Shown piece after piece: positions 50,271 to 63,137 of a stretch of DNA of 64,000 bases (position 1 is its first letter; every line of letters begins with the position of its first letter). The stretch covers positions 66,063,423 to 66,127,422 of the forward strand of contig NC_044278.2 of the NCBI RefSeq assembly GCF_004027225.2, read 5' to 3'. The stretch is from Strigops habroptila (lineage: Eukaryota; Chordata; Aves; Psittaciformes; Psittacidae). The translations under genes and the position numbers were made by a program. Under the pieces are notes generated by a model. That model was given only the letters and a program-made list of their open reading frames with translations, did no database searches and was not told the DNA's origin.

Positions 50271-53072
50271 GTAGTCTAAGAATTATTAGACTAGAATGGG
50301 ATCAAGGTATACCAAAGTCTGAAAAATCAGTGGAGCAGAATGAGAATATTGAGAGTGGAGACAGAGAGAAAAGACAAATAGGTAAGAAAAAATCTTTTAA
50401 AAGGCAGAGAAGAGATTTTCTTTGAAATGTCTTCTTAAGGAATTTCCTACAAGTGACAAAGGGCAAACAAAGTGCAAAAAACCCCTTCTCTTTTCTGTCC
50501 CATCCATAGGTCCTTCCTGGCTGTGTGGTTTTGAACAAGCCATTTCATTTCTGTGGGCCAGAATCCCTTCAATAATACGATGATTCTTCCCCTGGTTAGG
50601 AACCATATCACTGAACTCAATCTATTCTATTATGGCAGAGGGACAAAACAGGATCTGCAAAATTTAGGTCTTCAGAAAGACCATGCCATGTAGTCCTCTC
50701 TAAAAGCCTAAAACAGCAGCTGCTCTACAAAAGATTTGACTAAATGTAAAGGTGCACACATAAAATATCATCTACCCATAACTGCCCTCTACCTTGCAAA
50801 AGCAAATGAAAAGTTAGTTTGGTTCCTTCTGTATGTAAGGACTTTTGACATGCAGACAGTCCCCTAAGTCATGGACTATTTAAAAATATTTAGAGTCTAC
50901 ATTCAGTCCTGGGTACCACTTACATATCAATGGGAAGTGGTTAGTGAACAGGTAGAATCTGTAGCAAAGTACCTACCTATACTGGAGCACAGAGATTATG
51001 TCAAAATTCATGCAGGCATACCTGAAACATTTCTAACCAAGCTAGGCTGATGATTAATAAAGGTGGACCGACATCAGCATGGTTCCCAGGTTAGCACAGC
51101 ATCCTGTGTGAGTTCTGGAGATGCTGTCAAAACCCAGGCTTAGCAGCTACAGAACTTAAATTTTCACACATGGGTTTCCATGACTTGCAATCACACCTTT
51201 GAGTTTCAAGATGGGTACAACTGTTTGGGTAAGCGTTCATTAGAGAGATGAAAAGTGAACGAGAGTTATAAAAAGCCCACAGTCAGGATAAATAACAGGA
51301 ACTCAGTCTAGGAAAAACAACATCTCTTCAATGGAAACCTATGAGAACAGTAATTTCAACAATTTTGTGGGTAATGAGGCTTTTTCTTCCTGCACTGCTC
51401 TCATGGTCGCATGCTTGCACATTCATTAGCTTGTCCTTTGCTAAAAATCACTGTTAAAAGACAGAAAACACTCCTCCATCTCCATAGGGCCTTCAGTCTT
51501 TCTCAGCTCACTTCCTCCCCTCACAAAAAAAAACACCCCTAGGCTAACCTTGAAGTCCCTGAAGTCTAATAAGAGGTAAAGGAAAATAAAATCAGTATTT
51601 ATTGTGATATTACCCACTTTAATATTCTGATGTTGTTCTATAACAAGTGAACAATTTTCTTTCAGTAGTTGGTTCATTTAACTTAAGAAAAGTTAGGAAA
51701 ATCTTTTTGGTAATTATTGCTCAGGCATTCTGCCCAGTCCATCTGCAGAGGCAAAGACGGCCTCGTATCAGGCACTACACGAAGCTACATTATTTATTGT
51801 GCCTCATTTTAAAGTTGTTTTGTTTTGTGTTTTTTTAATGCCTGCCCTACCATATGACCCTTAGTTTTTTCAAAGCAATGAAGATCACCCTCTGAAAGCA
51901 GCTCAGCACTTCTCAGCCCAGCGCAGCAGAGTATCTGTAATGTTCCCAAGTGAGGCATTGATAGTTACACAGAATCTAAAGCAAAAGGTCAAAACCCCTG
52001 CTATAATCAGGAGTGTTTAGAAAGTACCTAAGAAGGCAGACCTTGAGAAGGAGAACGGTAGTTTTCACTGGGAAAAGAAGTTGTAGAATAGAGTAAAAAG
52101 TAGAGGGAAGGAAGTGTGAAGGCTTTGAAGTTGAGCACCAACTCAGCTAACACCCTGATTTATACACACAATCTTTCTTATTCATTCCCACAATAAATCA
52201 CTATTGCACGAAAGGTTCTTGTATCTAATGGCTTCACAGGAGGAATTCTTATGACGTTTTGCTTTTGTACAAGGGAAGCCTCCCTTCTACCTCTTCCCTT
52301 CTAACTTCCCAGAACTTTGATTCTATATGCAAAGTTTGCAGGCACAAAATAGACTTCACAAATTCACTCAGAAATACCTCTGCAGAGTGATCTCATTCTG
52401 AGTATCAGCTCCAGATTGTTTTCTATTTTGTTTGCTGAATCAGGTCCTTAATTAGTACAAAATTGGCATATTTCAATTGTATTTTCAGGTCTAATTTATC
52501 AAGTCGATATAGAAAAAATAGGCCAGTATCCATCTTGATAGTAGGAATGTTGGGGGGAGAGGGAAATCAGTAACTGCAGTTTTACAATTATGAAGTCTAA
52601 CACAAATGTTCCATGTTTAGAGATGATAAGAATCTCCTGCATTTACTGACATCACTGTAAATTTCTCCACACTGCCAAAAATCAGGCAGCCAGAGCAGAG
52701 TTAATTCAGTAAATAAATTACCACTGTCATATATGTAACCTGAAAAAATGCTGTAATTCAGAACTGAGGTATGAGGGTACACAGAACTATTGCAGTGTCT
52801 TGCTGTTATAGTATTTGATTTTGCTAAACCTTATGTAGCATCCATTACAAGTATTCACTGTCTATAGTGGGTAAGTTCATTTACATGGGAATTAATGTGC
52901 TATGGGAAATGATGATGCAATCACAAACTATGTGAAGCCAGTGGTGCTTTTGAAGGATCTGAGTGACACTGTGGAGAAAAGTACAATGGTATCAAAAGTT
53001 AAAGCTCATTAAGGCAAAACTCATAACATCTCTGCTTTGCATGTTGAGTATCTGGATTGCAAACAAGGACAC
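50271..53072. other. Unique AT-rich non-coding DNA
   Basis: Short ORFs only and no recognised gene. The 50,880-51,060 segment might hold more of the ancient CR1, but I could not align it with confidence. Confidence 0.6.
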
Positions 53073-53671
53073 TGTGCTGGTTTTGGCTGGGGTAGAATTA
53101 ATTGTCTTCAGAGTAGCCGGTATGGGGCTATGTTTTGGATTTGTGCTGGAAACATGGGGATGTTTTAGCTGTTGCTGAGCAGTGCTTGCACAGAGTCAAG
53201 GCCTTTACCTCTCACGCCACCCCACCAGTGAGCAGGCTGGGGGTACACAAGAGGCTGGGAGGGGACACAGCCAGAACAATTGACCCCAGCTGACCCAAGG
53301 GGTGTTCCCAACCCTATGATATTGTGCTCGGTAATAAAACTGGGGGGAAGCTTGGGAAGGGAGAGGATGCTGCTCCTGGACTGTCTGGCCACTGGTCAGT
53401 TGGTGGTGAGCAATTTTTTTCTTTTGCATCACTTGTCTTTCATTGGTCTTGTTTTTCTCTCTGTTATCTTTCCTCTTTTCCCGACTATTATTATTATTGC
53501 TGTTGATATTAATAATTATTATGATTTCTTTTTAATTATTAAACTGTTTTTATCTTAACCCACAGGTGTTCTCACTTTTACCCTTTCAATTCTCTCCCCC
53601 ATCCCACTGAGGAGGGGAATGACTGAGGAGCTGTGTGGTGCTTAGTTGTCAGCTGGGGTTAAACCACGATA
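53073..53671 (+). mobile_element. Solo LTR 1, ERVL-like avian family
   Basis: A plus-strand LTR starting TGTGCTGGTTTTGGCTGG and ending near AAACCACGATA (family end ...CA, here mutated). Order of landmarks: GAGCAGTGCTTGCACAGAG, GGGAGGGGACACAGCCAG, a degenerate TATA-like region near 53,331, an ATT/AAT-rich stretch, polyadenylation signal ATTAAA at 53,538-53,543, then the shared 3' block TTATCTTAACCCACAGG and a CTCTCCCCCATCCCA tract. The bases outside the ends do not give a clear 5-bp duplication, so it is probably older than LTR 2. No internal retroviral sequence adjoins it. Confidence 0.82.
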
Positions 53672-54522
53672 GCCATGTTCAGAACCATGTTAGGAAACTC
53701 TGCTTGTGTCATCTAAACTGCCCCAGAAAGGTAATGGAAATGTACAGCAGCCATTAGACATGGGACATAAGACACTAGACACTGAAATCCTAAAATCAAG
53801 AAATTAATCAAGAAATTTACCAGGCAGTCAGGCAAGGATAGAAACAAAACAATGTGACTACTCAGTCCAGTGCCTAATGTTAGACAAATAGCATAGGAAA
53901 GCAATTTTTCATTAATCAAAAATTTACAATGCTCATTGTCAGCCTAGGAGTTAATAATTGCCAGAAGTCAGTTAACAAAAAAGAGGAACTTCTACTAGCA
54001 CAAAAAACCAATTTGCTTGTGACAGCAAAAACAATGAGAGAAGATGTTTTATGATACTTTACTTACATTTGAAATAACTTTCATCTAACTACCTGAATAA
54101 GTGAGACTCCAAAGACAGTGTAGGACAATATGATGTTCTATCAATTGAGATTTGTTTTTCTAAGTGTGGAAGAACAGTGCAAGAAAAAAAAAATACAAGT
54201 ACAGTTGAATATATATATGTATATTTATATATATCCTTATGAGTATATATGCACAAACATTTCTGATGAGGAGGATTTCAAATCGTTCCCCAAACTGGAA
54301 CAGAAATGTAATACTTCATTTTGCTTCTAAGCCTTTCCTCCGATGTCATTACACTTTCATCAGCGTGCACACTTAGGTGTATTCTACTGTACAGACCCTT
54401 AGTATAAGCAGAGTGACAAGGAAAGGCATCATCAGTAGCCACAGCCACTCCATACCAAGACACTCATAACCCCCCTAGCTGCAGCCCAGGATAGAACATA
54501 GATTGTACCTTCTCCCTCCCAT
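53672..54522. other. Unique AT-rich DNA between the two solo LTRs
   Basis: About 850 bases without retroviral coding remnants, primer-binding site or polypurine tract next to the LTRs. An AT microsatellite lies within. This argues that the two flanking LTRs are not the ends of one provirus. Confidence 0.7.
54209..54234 (+). repeat. AT-rich (TA)n microsatellite
   Basis: Imperfect TATATATGTATATTTATATATAT sequence. Simple repeat. Confidence 0.8.
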
Positions 54523-54527
54523 GTCAT
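54523..54527 (+). repeat. Target-site duplication, left copy (GTCAT)
   Basis: GTCAT immediately precedes the TGTCCTG start of solo LTR 2 and is repeated right after its CA end. Confidence 0.88.
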
Positions 54528-55093
54528 TGTCCTGCGTTCAGCTATAGCAGTCATTTTTCTCTTTCTTATTAGCTGGTGCAGTGCTGTGTTTTTTAACTTT
54601 CAGCCTGGGAACAACGCTGATAACACCGATGTTTTTAGTTGTTGCTAAGTAATGTTTATTCCAACCAAGGACTTTCTCAGTCTCATGCTTTGCCAGGGAG
54701 GAGGGGAAGCCGGGCGGAAGCAGAGACAGGACACCTGACCCAAACTAGCCAAAGGGGTATTCCATACCACAGCACGTCATGCCCAGTATGTAAACCAGGG
54801 GGGTTACCTGGAAGGCCCAGATCACTGCTCGGGTAGGGCTGGGAATCAGCCGGAGGGTGGTGAGCAATTGTATCCTCTGCCCTTGTTATTTCACTAATCA
54901 TTATTATCATTGGTGGTAGCAGTAGTGGTTTTGTATTATACCTTAGTCGCGGGACTGCTCTTATCTCAACCCGTGGGAGTTACATTCTTTTGATTCTCCT
55001 CCCCATCCCTCCGGGAGCGGGGGGGGGAAGAAGGGGGGGAGTGAGCGAGCGGCTGTGTGGTTCCGAGTTACTGGCTGGGCTCAAACCACGGCA
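54528..55093 (+). mobile_element. Solo LTR 2, ERVL-like, with 5-bp TSD
   Basis: A 566-bp plus-strand LTR from TGTCCTG to ...CCACGGCA, with canonical TG...CA ends and perfect GTCAT duplications at 54,523-54,527 and 55,094-55,098. Landmarks are GGTGCAGTGCTGTG near the start, a TTTTAGTTGTTGCTAAGTA segment, ACCCAAACTAGCCAAAGGGG, a CACGTCATGCCCAG segment followed by a degenerate TATA (AGTATGTAAAC), then TTATCTCAACCC and a G-rich tract before the end. The family's ATTAAA polyadenylation signal is not recognisable here. It is related to LTR 1 but is a different subfamily. It results from provirus loss by recombination between LTRs. Confidence 0.88.
55012..55040 (+). repeat. G-rich tract within solo LTR 2
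   Basis: A CCGGGAGC word, a G9 run, AAGAA and then a G7 run. This is the U5-side purine tract usual for this LTR family, here unusually long in G. It could form a quadruplex and is prone to length change. Confidence 0.75.
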
Positions 55094-55098
55094 GTCAT
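55094..55098 (+). repeat. Target-site duplication, right copy (GTCAT)
   Basis: GTCAT directly follows the CA terminus of solo LTR 2. Confidence 0.88.
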
Positions 55099-58000
55099 TC
55101 ACACAGATCACTGAGCAGGGATGGGCTTCTGCACCAGATGTTGCTCTGCTGTAGCCTAGCTCAGTTCAAATCCTGTCATTGCCTTTCTTATTGTTCCTGG
55201 TAGCTGCAGCAGTAACGGGAAAGAAAGAACTTGCTTCAGATACCTTCTCTTAACTGAATTAATGGATTGTCATAGATATCCAAACCCTGTGTAAACTGAA
55301 CAAAAATCTGCACCATTGTAGAATCAATCCTAACTCTCACCAGCTCTTGCTAGTATACAGGAAAAGTTAGACCAGAATCCCATGATTGCAGTTGTTTGGG
55401 GATAGAGAGGGTCATCACTCAGGATCCTGCTCCTGTTCACTGGAGAAGACACTTTCATTCTGATCCCAGCATGGCTAAATTACAACAGTGCAAATCCAGT
55501 GATAAATTCATCATATTATTGCAATTTAGGGTAGGCGAATCGGCTGAATCATAGTAAATCATTACATACTCCTATCTCAAAAAAATCTGACAAAACATGT
55601 TCATTTAATTCTTTTTTTTTATCTGAACTTTAAATGAATATGTTCTTTTATTTTGCGTTGGAAGCCACAAAAATTTATTCATAAGGCTAAATCCTTAATA
55701 TGCAGTCTCGTCATTAAAGACAGCACAGCACTCAACATCTTACAAAAATATGCCCATATGTGGTGTGAGTAGTATCTTAAAATGCTGTACCTCTACCTAA
55801 TAAACACTGCTCCTGATTCAGGTCTGCACATGATTTGGAAATAATTCTCAACTGAAAGTATTTACTAAGTGTTAACACAGCTGACAAAAGTAAAAGAAAA
55901 GCTGGTTTTGTGGAGACAGTACTGGTCTGGGACACCAGACCTAGTTTTAGCACCCCGGATCAACCACAGAGCTTCTCAGAGTTTCCATTTGAATTCAGGC
56001 GAGATTCTTCACCTACCCTGTGATTCTGTTCCCCAGGCATAACATAAAGACATTTTCTTATCTCTCTGGGATGCTATAATGACAAAACAGAGTAACTGTG
56101 ATGTGCTCACATGCTAGAGCAGACAGCCACGGAAGTATTTAGACCGACAGTAAGGCATACAATCCAAAAGTTTAACTCAAATTATCTGATACATTCTAAG
56201 GCCTCTTATCTTTAAAGGGAAGCCTTTCCATAAGCAAACCGAACGATCTAGTCTGAGGCTAACTAGGCTAAGTGGGATCTTTCTTCTTTTCTTTGAACAG
56301 GTTTCAAAGTAAAACAAGATAAGCAGAAGCTCCTTAGAGGACCTCTTCACAGAGAGCTGGGATGTGACAAGAAGCGCAAAGTATCTCTAATTTCAGGAGC
56401 AAAAGCTTATGTTTGGAAGGGTGAGATGTCGTGTTTACACACACAATAGATAAAACAAAGAAATTCCCCAGTCCTCAGGGGATGTGCCATAGGGAATCCT
56501 TTTCCCTTTGTTTTTCCCTTTGTTTTAAGCGTAGACAGATGCCAATCAATGAAATATGTATCCTGCAGGGATTTACTGAAGGATTTCCATAAAGGACTAA
56601 AACATACACCTTTGCTTTCTCTTCGTAGATGGATCAATTAATGTGTAATTTACAGCTGCTACTAAATAAATTAATTGCCTTAAAAATATTTTTTATTATT
56701 CAATTATCACTAAAAATACACTGCTAGCAAGTTTTTACAACAGTTGTTTTGGCTGAAAATTGATGCTTCTAATTTACATGCCTGTCATGTTTTATCTGAC
56801 AAAATAATTACAATATTGAAGTGCTGAAACACATTTCTACAAAAAGTATTTTAAAAAGCCAGGATTTCTATTATGTTTTTAAATATGACTTATATTTTGT
56901 TCAATAATAACCTCATCCTACTCTTCAATAAGTAATGTATGTCTTAACATTTGTGAATGCACATTTTCTTTAGAGACAGACAAACAGTTCTCTCAGTAAA
57001 TTTGTCTAGTTTTTCTGTTCTGAGAATGACTGCAAACTGATTATTCTTTTCTAAAGAAAGAGCTTTTCCTGCAGTGTAGACTGAGTCATAATGATTTGTT
57101 TTAAGTATTTGATATTCAACACCGAGGTAGTTCCCCATCCCAACTAATATTACATTTACTATCTTCTCTGCAATGGCACACAGTAACTGTGTGTGTGCTC
57201 AAGCGCCTGTCTCAGTCAATCATTTTTGTACCAAGGCTCTCTGGAGAGACTTATAGCACCTGCCAGTAGTCCTCTCTATAAAAATAGACTAATAGCCATC
57301 GTTGTTCTTCAGCACACACTGAAGAAAAACAGTTATAGCTTAACAGGTCAGACATGTTTCTATGTTATCTCTCAAGTTCATGTCCCATCAATACCAACTG
57401 TGAATTAGCCTCATTGCCCAGCATATTTATTGTTCTGCAGGTAATAATAGATTGGTATATCATCACACCTCTGCTTTGCCACTTGGGTGGATCTGGAGTG
57501 CATCTTTTTAAGGTCACGGATCTGTAGTCCCAGAACAACAGCACAAAGCAGATTACCCTGATGTAGATGTGCTATTAAGCTATGAAGACATTTCAGCAAG
57601 GCATGATACAGTCCAAGTTACATTGAATGATGCTGCTTTTGGCCATTCCTCCTTCTTTTGGAGGGGTAGGGGGCAGAGAAGTGGTATCAGAGAACCCATC
57701 TGCATGAACGTATTTTGATAAGCTACTTGACATGTTTCAGTCTCAAAAAAAGGCTTGACTCTATCTCTGACCAAAATTTACCCGAATTAATATAGCAGCT
57801 CTGTAATAGAACATTATGACAATAAAACCAACATCATTTATAGAATTTAAGTATCTACTCTTGACATACTAAAATGGGACTATTAGCCTAGATCTGGAGC
57901 AAAATTTTGCCCAGAAATTACTAAGATCTGTAAGTTGTGATAGCTCCTCCATTCACAGTTTGCAGTGAGGAACATGGCATGCAGCACTTGGCTGGTCCAA

Positions 58001-59861
58001 AAATGAGAAAGTTAAACAAACATTAGTCTAGTCCAACAGATCTCAATAAAATAAGTAACTGACTCAGCATGTGTCATTCACAAACACTGTTACACACTGA
58101 ATAACATAAATACAACGGAAGAATATGCTATATCTTTTTTTATCCATCATTAAACACCTCAGATATCCACGTATGGGGGGGGAAGGGAACAAACCCAAAT
58201 AATACTTGTTACAACTGTAAATCTCCTAAATTAATCTCCTATCATGATTATGCTATCTAGAATGAAGTAGAAAAAGGCTCCTTCCACTCTTTCTTCTCTC
58301 ATACTGCCTGATTATCCCAAAGCAAAAAACTATCTACTAAAAGACATAGCTTACCAGATAAATCCCTAGAAATACAGACATTTCTTAAAAAATATTTAAA
58401 TTTAGAGTTCAATAGAGAGCCTTATCCTAGCTACCTAATGCTTTTAAAACTCTGGGGGAAAGTTGCCCTCTCTATTAAAATCCATTAAATAAATTTAAAT
58501 TTAAAACTCCTGTAAATTAATTGTGTGTGCTTTGAGACATCTTCCCCTCTGTCATGCCAACGGACCAGGATATATGAGTACAACCAGCTCAGCCTGAATC
58601 TACTGCAAAACCTCCTGTAAAAGTGGCAGCTGGTAGTGATAGGCCTGACACCCAGGAGGAAATTAGCATTGCCTAGGCTGACTTAGTCTAATGAAACATG
58701 ATGTAACAATCGCAGAAACGTTTTTCTGAGGCTGACAAAGTAAGACCCTGAGCTCCTCCACCTTCGTTCGACCCCTAATTGAGGGCTGGTAATGAATATA
58801 CATGTTAACCATCTCCATTCTTCCTCCTGGGTTTCCTGGCGGCACTGCCTGCAGCCTGTGCACCATTGTTTAACGGAATGGTGCAGGACACAGACTGAAG
58901 GATTGCTACCCAGATGTTTCAAGCCACCCACAGAAAGTCCTCAATGGGCTATGAATTTGTGAGAGGAGAGGGAGATTTGCAAAAGAATTGGAGGCAACCA
59001 TGGGGAGAAGCTTGAATAAAAGGAGCTCTGCTGGTGGTATGGTACCAGTAGGTGGACAGGCTGAGGGCTTTCCTGTGGCAATCTGTTCCCTGCTAGCCGT
59101 GAATTTTAACTAGCTGTACTCAGAGTGATTGCTTTACTTGTTTGGACTTCTTGTTTTATGGACACTCAGCCTTGTAGTTAAACAAAGATCAGAATTACCG
59201 AAATACCATAAACTGCCTACACACACAACCATTGAGAAAAGGGAGTGGCTAGCTTACTTACCCCAACATGTATTTTTTTAAATCCTCGTGCACCAAGGAT
59301 TTTCTTTTCTTTTTTCTTTAAACTCCACAGGGTGTTAACATTCATTAGTGATTACATTTCTCTTTTTATGTAAATAACACATGCTGCATTTTTTACATTT
59401 AAGTATAATACAAAGAAGGAGACAATTCTAATCTAGACAACTTTGGAAAAAATTAAGGTCCTGATTCCACCACTTTTCTTCATACTGAGTCATAATGTCT
59501 TCCCTAATAAAGTTCAGTATGTAGGCTCCGAAACACACGAAAGGGCAAGCATTTTTTTTCGTCATAATGGTTAGATTGCACCAGCAGTGTGTACATGTGT
59601 ACATGGATTCCAGCACATCTTGTACCAGCAGGACTCAGCTGTCTTCCTCTCTCAGCTCCTCACATTACTTGAACTGCCTCTCACTGCAGCCCAGATTCTC
59701 AGCTCGATTATTTTATACATACCCATTAATTATCCACAGATTTCCTATCAGTTTTATAGGCAGGAGATCACTGCTGCCCTATCCATTCAGAGCTGCCTTG
59801 AAAAGGGTGAGGTGTGTTCGTGAGGTTATAGTCAAAGCAGGAATAACCATGCCCAACTCCA

Positions 59862-59883
59862 ATTTTCCTTAGATTTTCCTTAG
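59862..59883 (+). repeat. 11-bp perfect tandem duplication
   Basis: ATTTTCCTTAG occurs twice back to back. Confidence 0.9.
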
Positions 59884-62800
59884 CGGATTTATTACATAAG
59901 AACAGAGGCTCTCTGGCTTTTACTGTGGTGCATCACATTTCTCTGTATCACACTGCAAGAAACTGTTGCAAAGCCACCAGGACTATCATCCTGGGGCTTT
60001 TCAGGCAGGAGACGGCTCTTAGGTTTATTTTTTAACTCAAGAATTTTAAAAATTATCTGAAACCAAAATCAAGGAAAATCAGCGTGACATTAAAGCTTAA
60101 GAAAGTTTCAATATATGAAGAAAAATCTTAAATATAATGAAATGTATATTAAAGGAAATTACACTGAGAGACAAACCCTTCATGGTGTAATGTTCTCCAG
60201 ATGATTGATACAAGCAGGGTGTTATATCACAGAAGTCTGATCAGTGCAGTTGCAGAAGAGGCCTGCACAGTTCATAATAAAAGCCCTTTGGGGATAGACA
60301 TCCTTGTTTCTAAACAGTATTATTCATGATCAGAAGGGCAAAAACCTATTATGAAACTCAGTATTTGACATTAGGTCACCTGCATAGGCACAAGATTGAA
60401 ATACCTTAAAACACCTGCTATAAAACTAAGAAAGTGCATGTTAGATGTATTTGTTTAATTTACAACAAAGAACACAGATTGTTCACTTCTTATGAGGTCT
60501 CACCCTGAAGCTGCCATACAAGTCGACATGATTGCATGACAGAGCACAAATGTCAAGCGAACAACCAGTGCCCTTTGGCCATAATACTCATGATCAGAAG
60601 GTTCATGGCCAAGATGAACACCACCAAAGTTCCCAGTTCTGTCACATAAACCCATGCCCTTTGAATTTTAGAAAGCATCAAGCTAGCTGATATTTTAGGT
60701 TAGAAAAGCACAGTCAGCACTGCCCATGTAAAGTTTACTTTCCTTCTTCAGGGCTAAAAATCCTTTCAGATGTCACTGAATATGAACAAACAGACAAATG
60801 AACAAACCATTAGACTGGATCTTGAGGACAAGTAATTTATAGTATTTGTAGTCTTCAAGCCCAAGATGCTGCAATTGTGCTTGATGTTCCCTATCTTATT
60901 ATGTGCCTTCCATAAGCAAACTCACTGGCTAAGGTTGAGTTATTTTTACAACCTGCATTATGCATTTAGGGTAAGATTTTTAAAGACAAGACATTTTGAA
61001 GCACATTACATCTGACTCAAGTTAACAATGAATTTCTCTGTGGTCTTACTGGATAAAAAGGAAGTCTTGGGTGAACCTGTTCTCTTTAATCACACTGAAA
61101 TAATACTCTTTGATTTTCAGTGCATGTCATCCACAGTTATTTATAGGACAATGCTGGAAGTCAAAACAGTCATCAAGGGTTAGTAGATATTAGACTTAAC
61201 ATCATACGTTTTCATTAATGGGCTTAAATGAACAAGTAAAGAAATACTCCAGTGACTAAGGCTATTAGGAAACTAGTCACTCATATCAGCCACCAAACAT
61301 GAGTCTCAAATCTCCATTAAAAAAGTATTTTCTGTCTTAATGAATGATTATTTGGTCACAATATGATTTTTGAAAACAGCTAAATTATGATGCATCACTA
61401 AGTACTGATGGCTCAAAAATTTAATTGCCTGTGTCAGACTCTTTTCCCAAAAAATCAGGCTCTAGAATCTAAGCAGCTAAAACTATTATTTCGACAAATA
61501 TAGCTGGATTTAAGCAACATTACAGTCTTTTAAAAGCCCATTGCCATCTGCTCTGTCAAAGTAATAAATGAAGAAGTTGGATTTACATGTGGCATTCTGT
61601 TAAATGAGGTAAAGTTCAGGACAGAGTTTCACTTCCCAGCAGATGGGGATCTCCCAGCAGGGATGGAAGTCAACAAAGAGAGTAGCAGGGGGTTTCCATA
61701 AATTCATGTGATCCCTGGGCAGAACTAAATGGATTAAATAACAAGGACTCCAGGAGTTAAGCTGTATCTTGTTATACTAAGATGTCTCTGCATATTAGAT
61801 ACACAACAGTTATTCATCCTTTCTTGATACAGTAGAGAAAACATGCTACCCTTTTTCTTTGAATTTTGAGCTTGTTTTGCCTTGTGTTTTCTTTTGGAAT
61901 GGAAACTCATAAAACAAACTATAAATCTCTTCTACACGATAAGAAGATATTGAGAAGTCATTATTATCACAGAGAAAGGCAAAAAGTATCTGTGGGTACT
62001 ATTCAATGGTTTCATTCAAGTGTCCTAAAAATGCTACTATTCATTGTTCATTAATATTTACATTACGGGGACTTAACATTAGAGGCTGTTAAAAGTCTTT
62101 TTCTTACTATTTATGTTTTTCACTGGAAAAGTGGACAATTTTGCTACAGAAGTTTTCCTTCTTTTGCAAACTTTCATTTATCACCCAGATTCATCACACT
62201 CAAGGAATTTAGCAATTAAATGGTAGTGTTTAAAGAATGAAAATATACAGGAGAAAATGTTTGGATAAGGGAAAAAGAAAAAAATATATATATAAAGTTA
62301 TTTGTATGCATGTGGGTCAAGAAATCTGTATTGAGAGTTTGGGGGTTTATTTTAGGACCATTGAGCTTGAACAAAAAATTGAATAGCTAGTATTATAATG
62401 CATTACAGTGAGCAGATAATGTTTGGCTTTGAATAGACTTTCATGCTTGCTTTTGACAGCATTCCAAAATAAATCTCTTGAATTTTTTATGCTTTGGCTG
62501 ACATGGCTTCTGACATTCCTTGTAACAAACACCTGATTTGAAGTGAGAGTTTGAGCTTAGCTTGTTTGTTTGGGTTTTTTTGTTTGTTTAAATATGCTTT
62601 GGCTGAAAATCATTCAGTTATTTGCATTGTGGGCTGTATTATCAAGATCACTGCTTCCTTTACTGTAGCATGGCAAGACTGTTCTTTTTTTCAGTGCTTC
62701 ATGGCATTGGAATTTCAGCAGATTAAACCCAAAATTTGCCTGCTTGTGGTTTCTATAGTTCATATACACCATATATTTGCAGAGCAGGTGTTTTGGGATG

Positions 62801-63101
62801 TTGTATTTCACTTAATTCCAACTCAGACAAATACAAAGAAAGAAAAAGTGATTGCTCCTGTAGCAGAAGTAACAGACATTTGCTTAGTCTGAATGGTGTT
62901 TTAATTAAGCAAACTCATTTGAAATTATACTTGGTGTTTATATAGAGAGGTGTATGGTTTTTGGCATAATACAAGTGTATACTTGTACATGAGTTTCAGA
63001 CAGTTTTAATCAGAGACATTGCTATAGGGCCTACATCACCTGATTGTCTGACTGCTGAAAAAAAGCTTCTTCACTTAGGAATGATGATTTATTAAATAAT
63101 A

Positions 63102-63137
63102 TAGTATAATTAATATTAATTTTAATATTAATATTAC
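63102..63137 (+). repeat. AT-rich palindromic repeat
   Basis: TAATATTA-type words repeat four times in about 35 bases of pure or near-pure A/T, giving several overlapping self-complementary pairings. Confidence 0.75.

Noticed and set aside
53073..55093. One provirus bounded by LTR 1 and LTR 2
   Set aside because: The two LTRs are different subfamilies, LTR 2 has its own perfect GTCAT duplication, and the 0.86 kb between them shows no primer-binding site, polypurine tract or retroviral coding remnant.
55164..55173. tRNA B-box-like GTTCAAATCC
   Set aside because: The A-box-like bases are directly adjacent instead of about 35 bases away, and no cloverleaf can be drawn.
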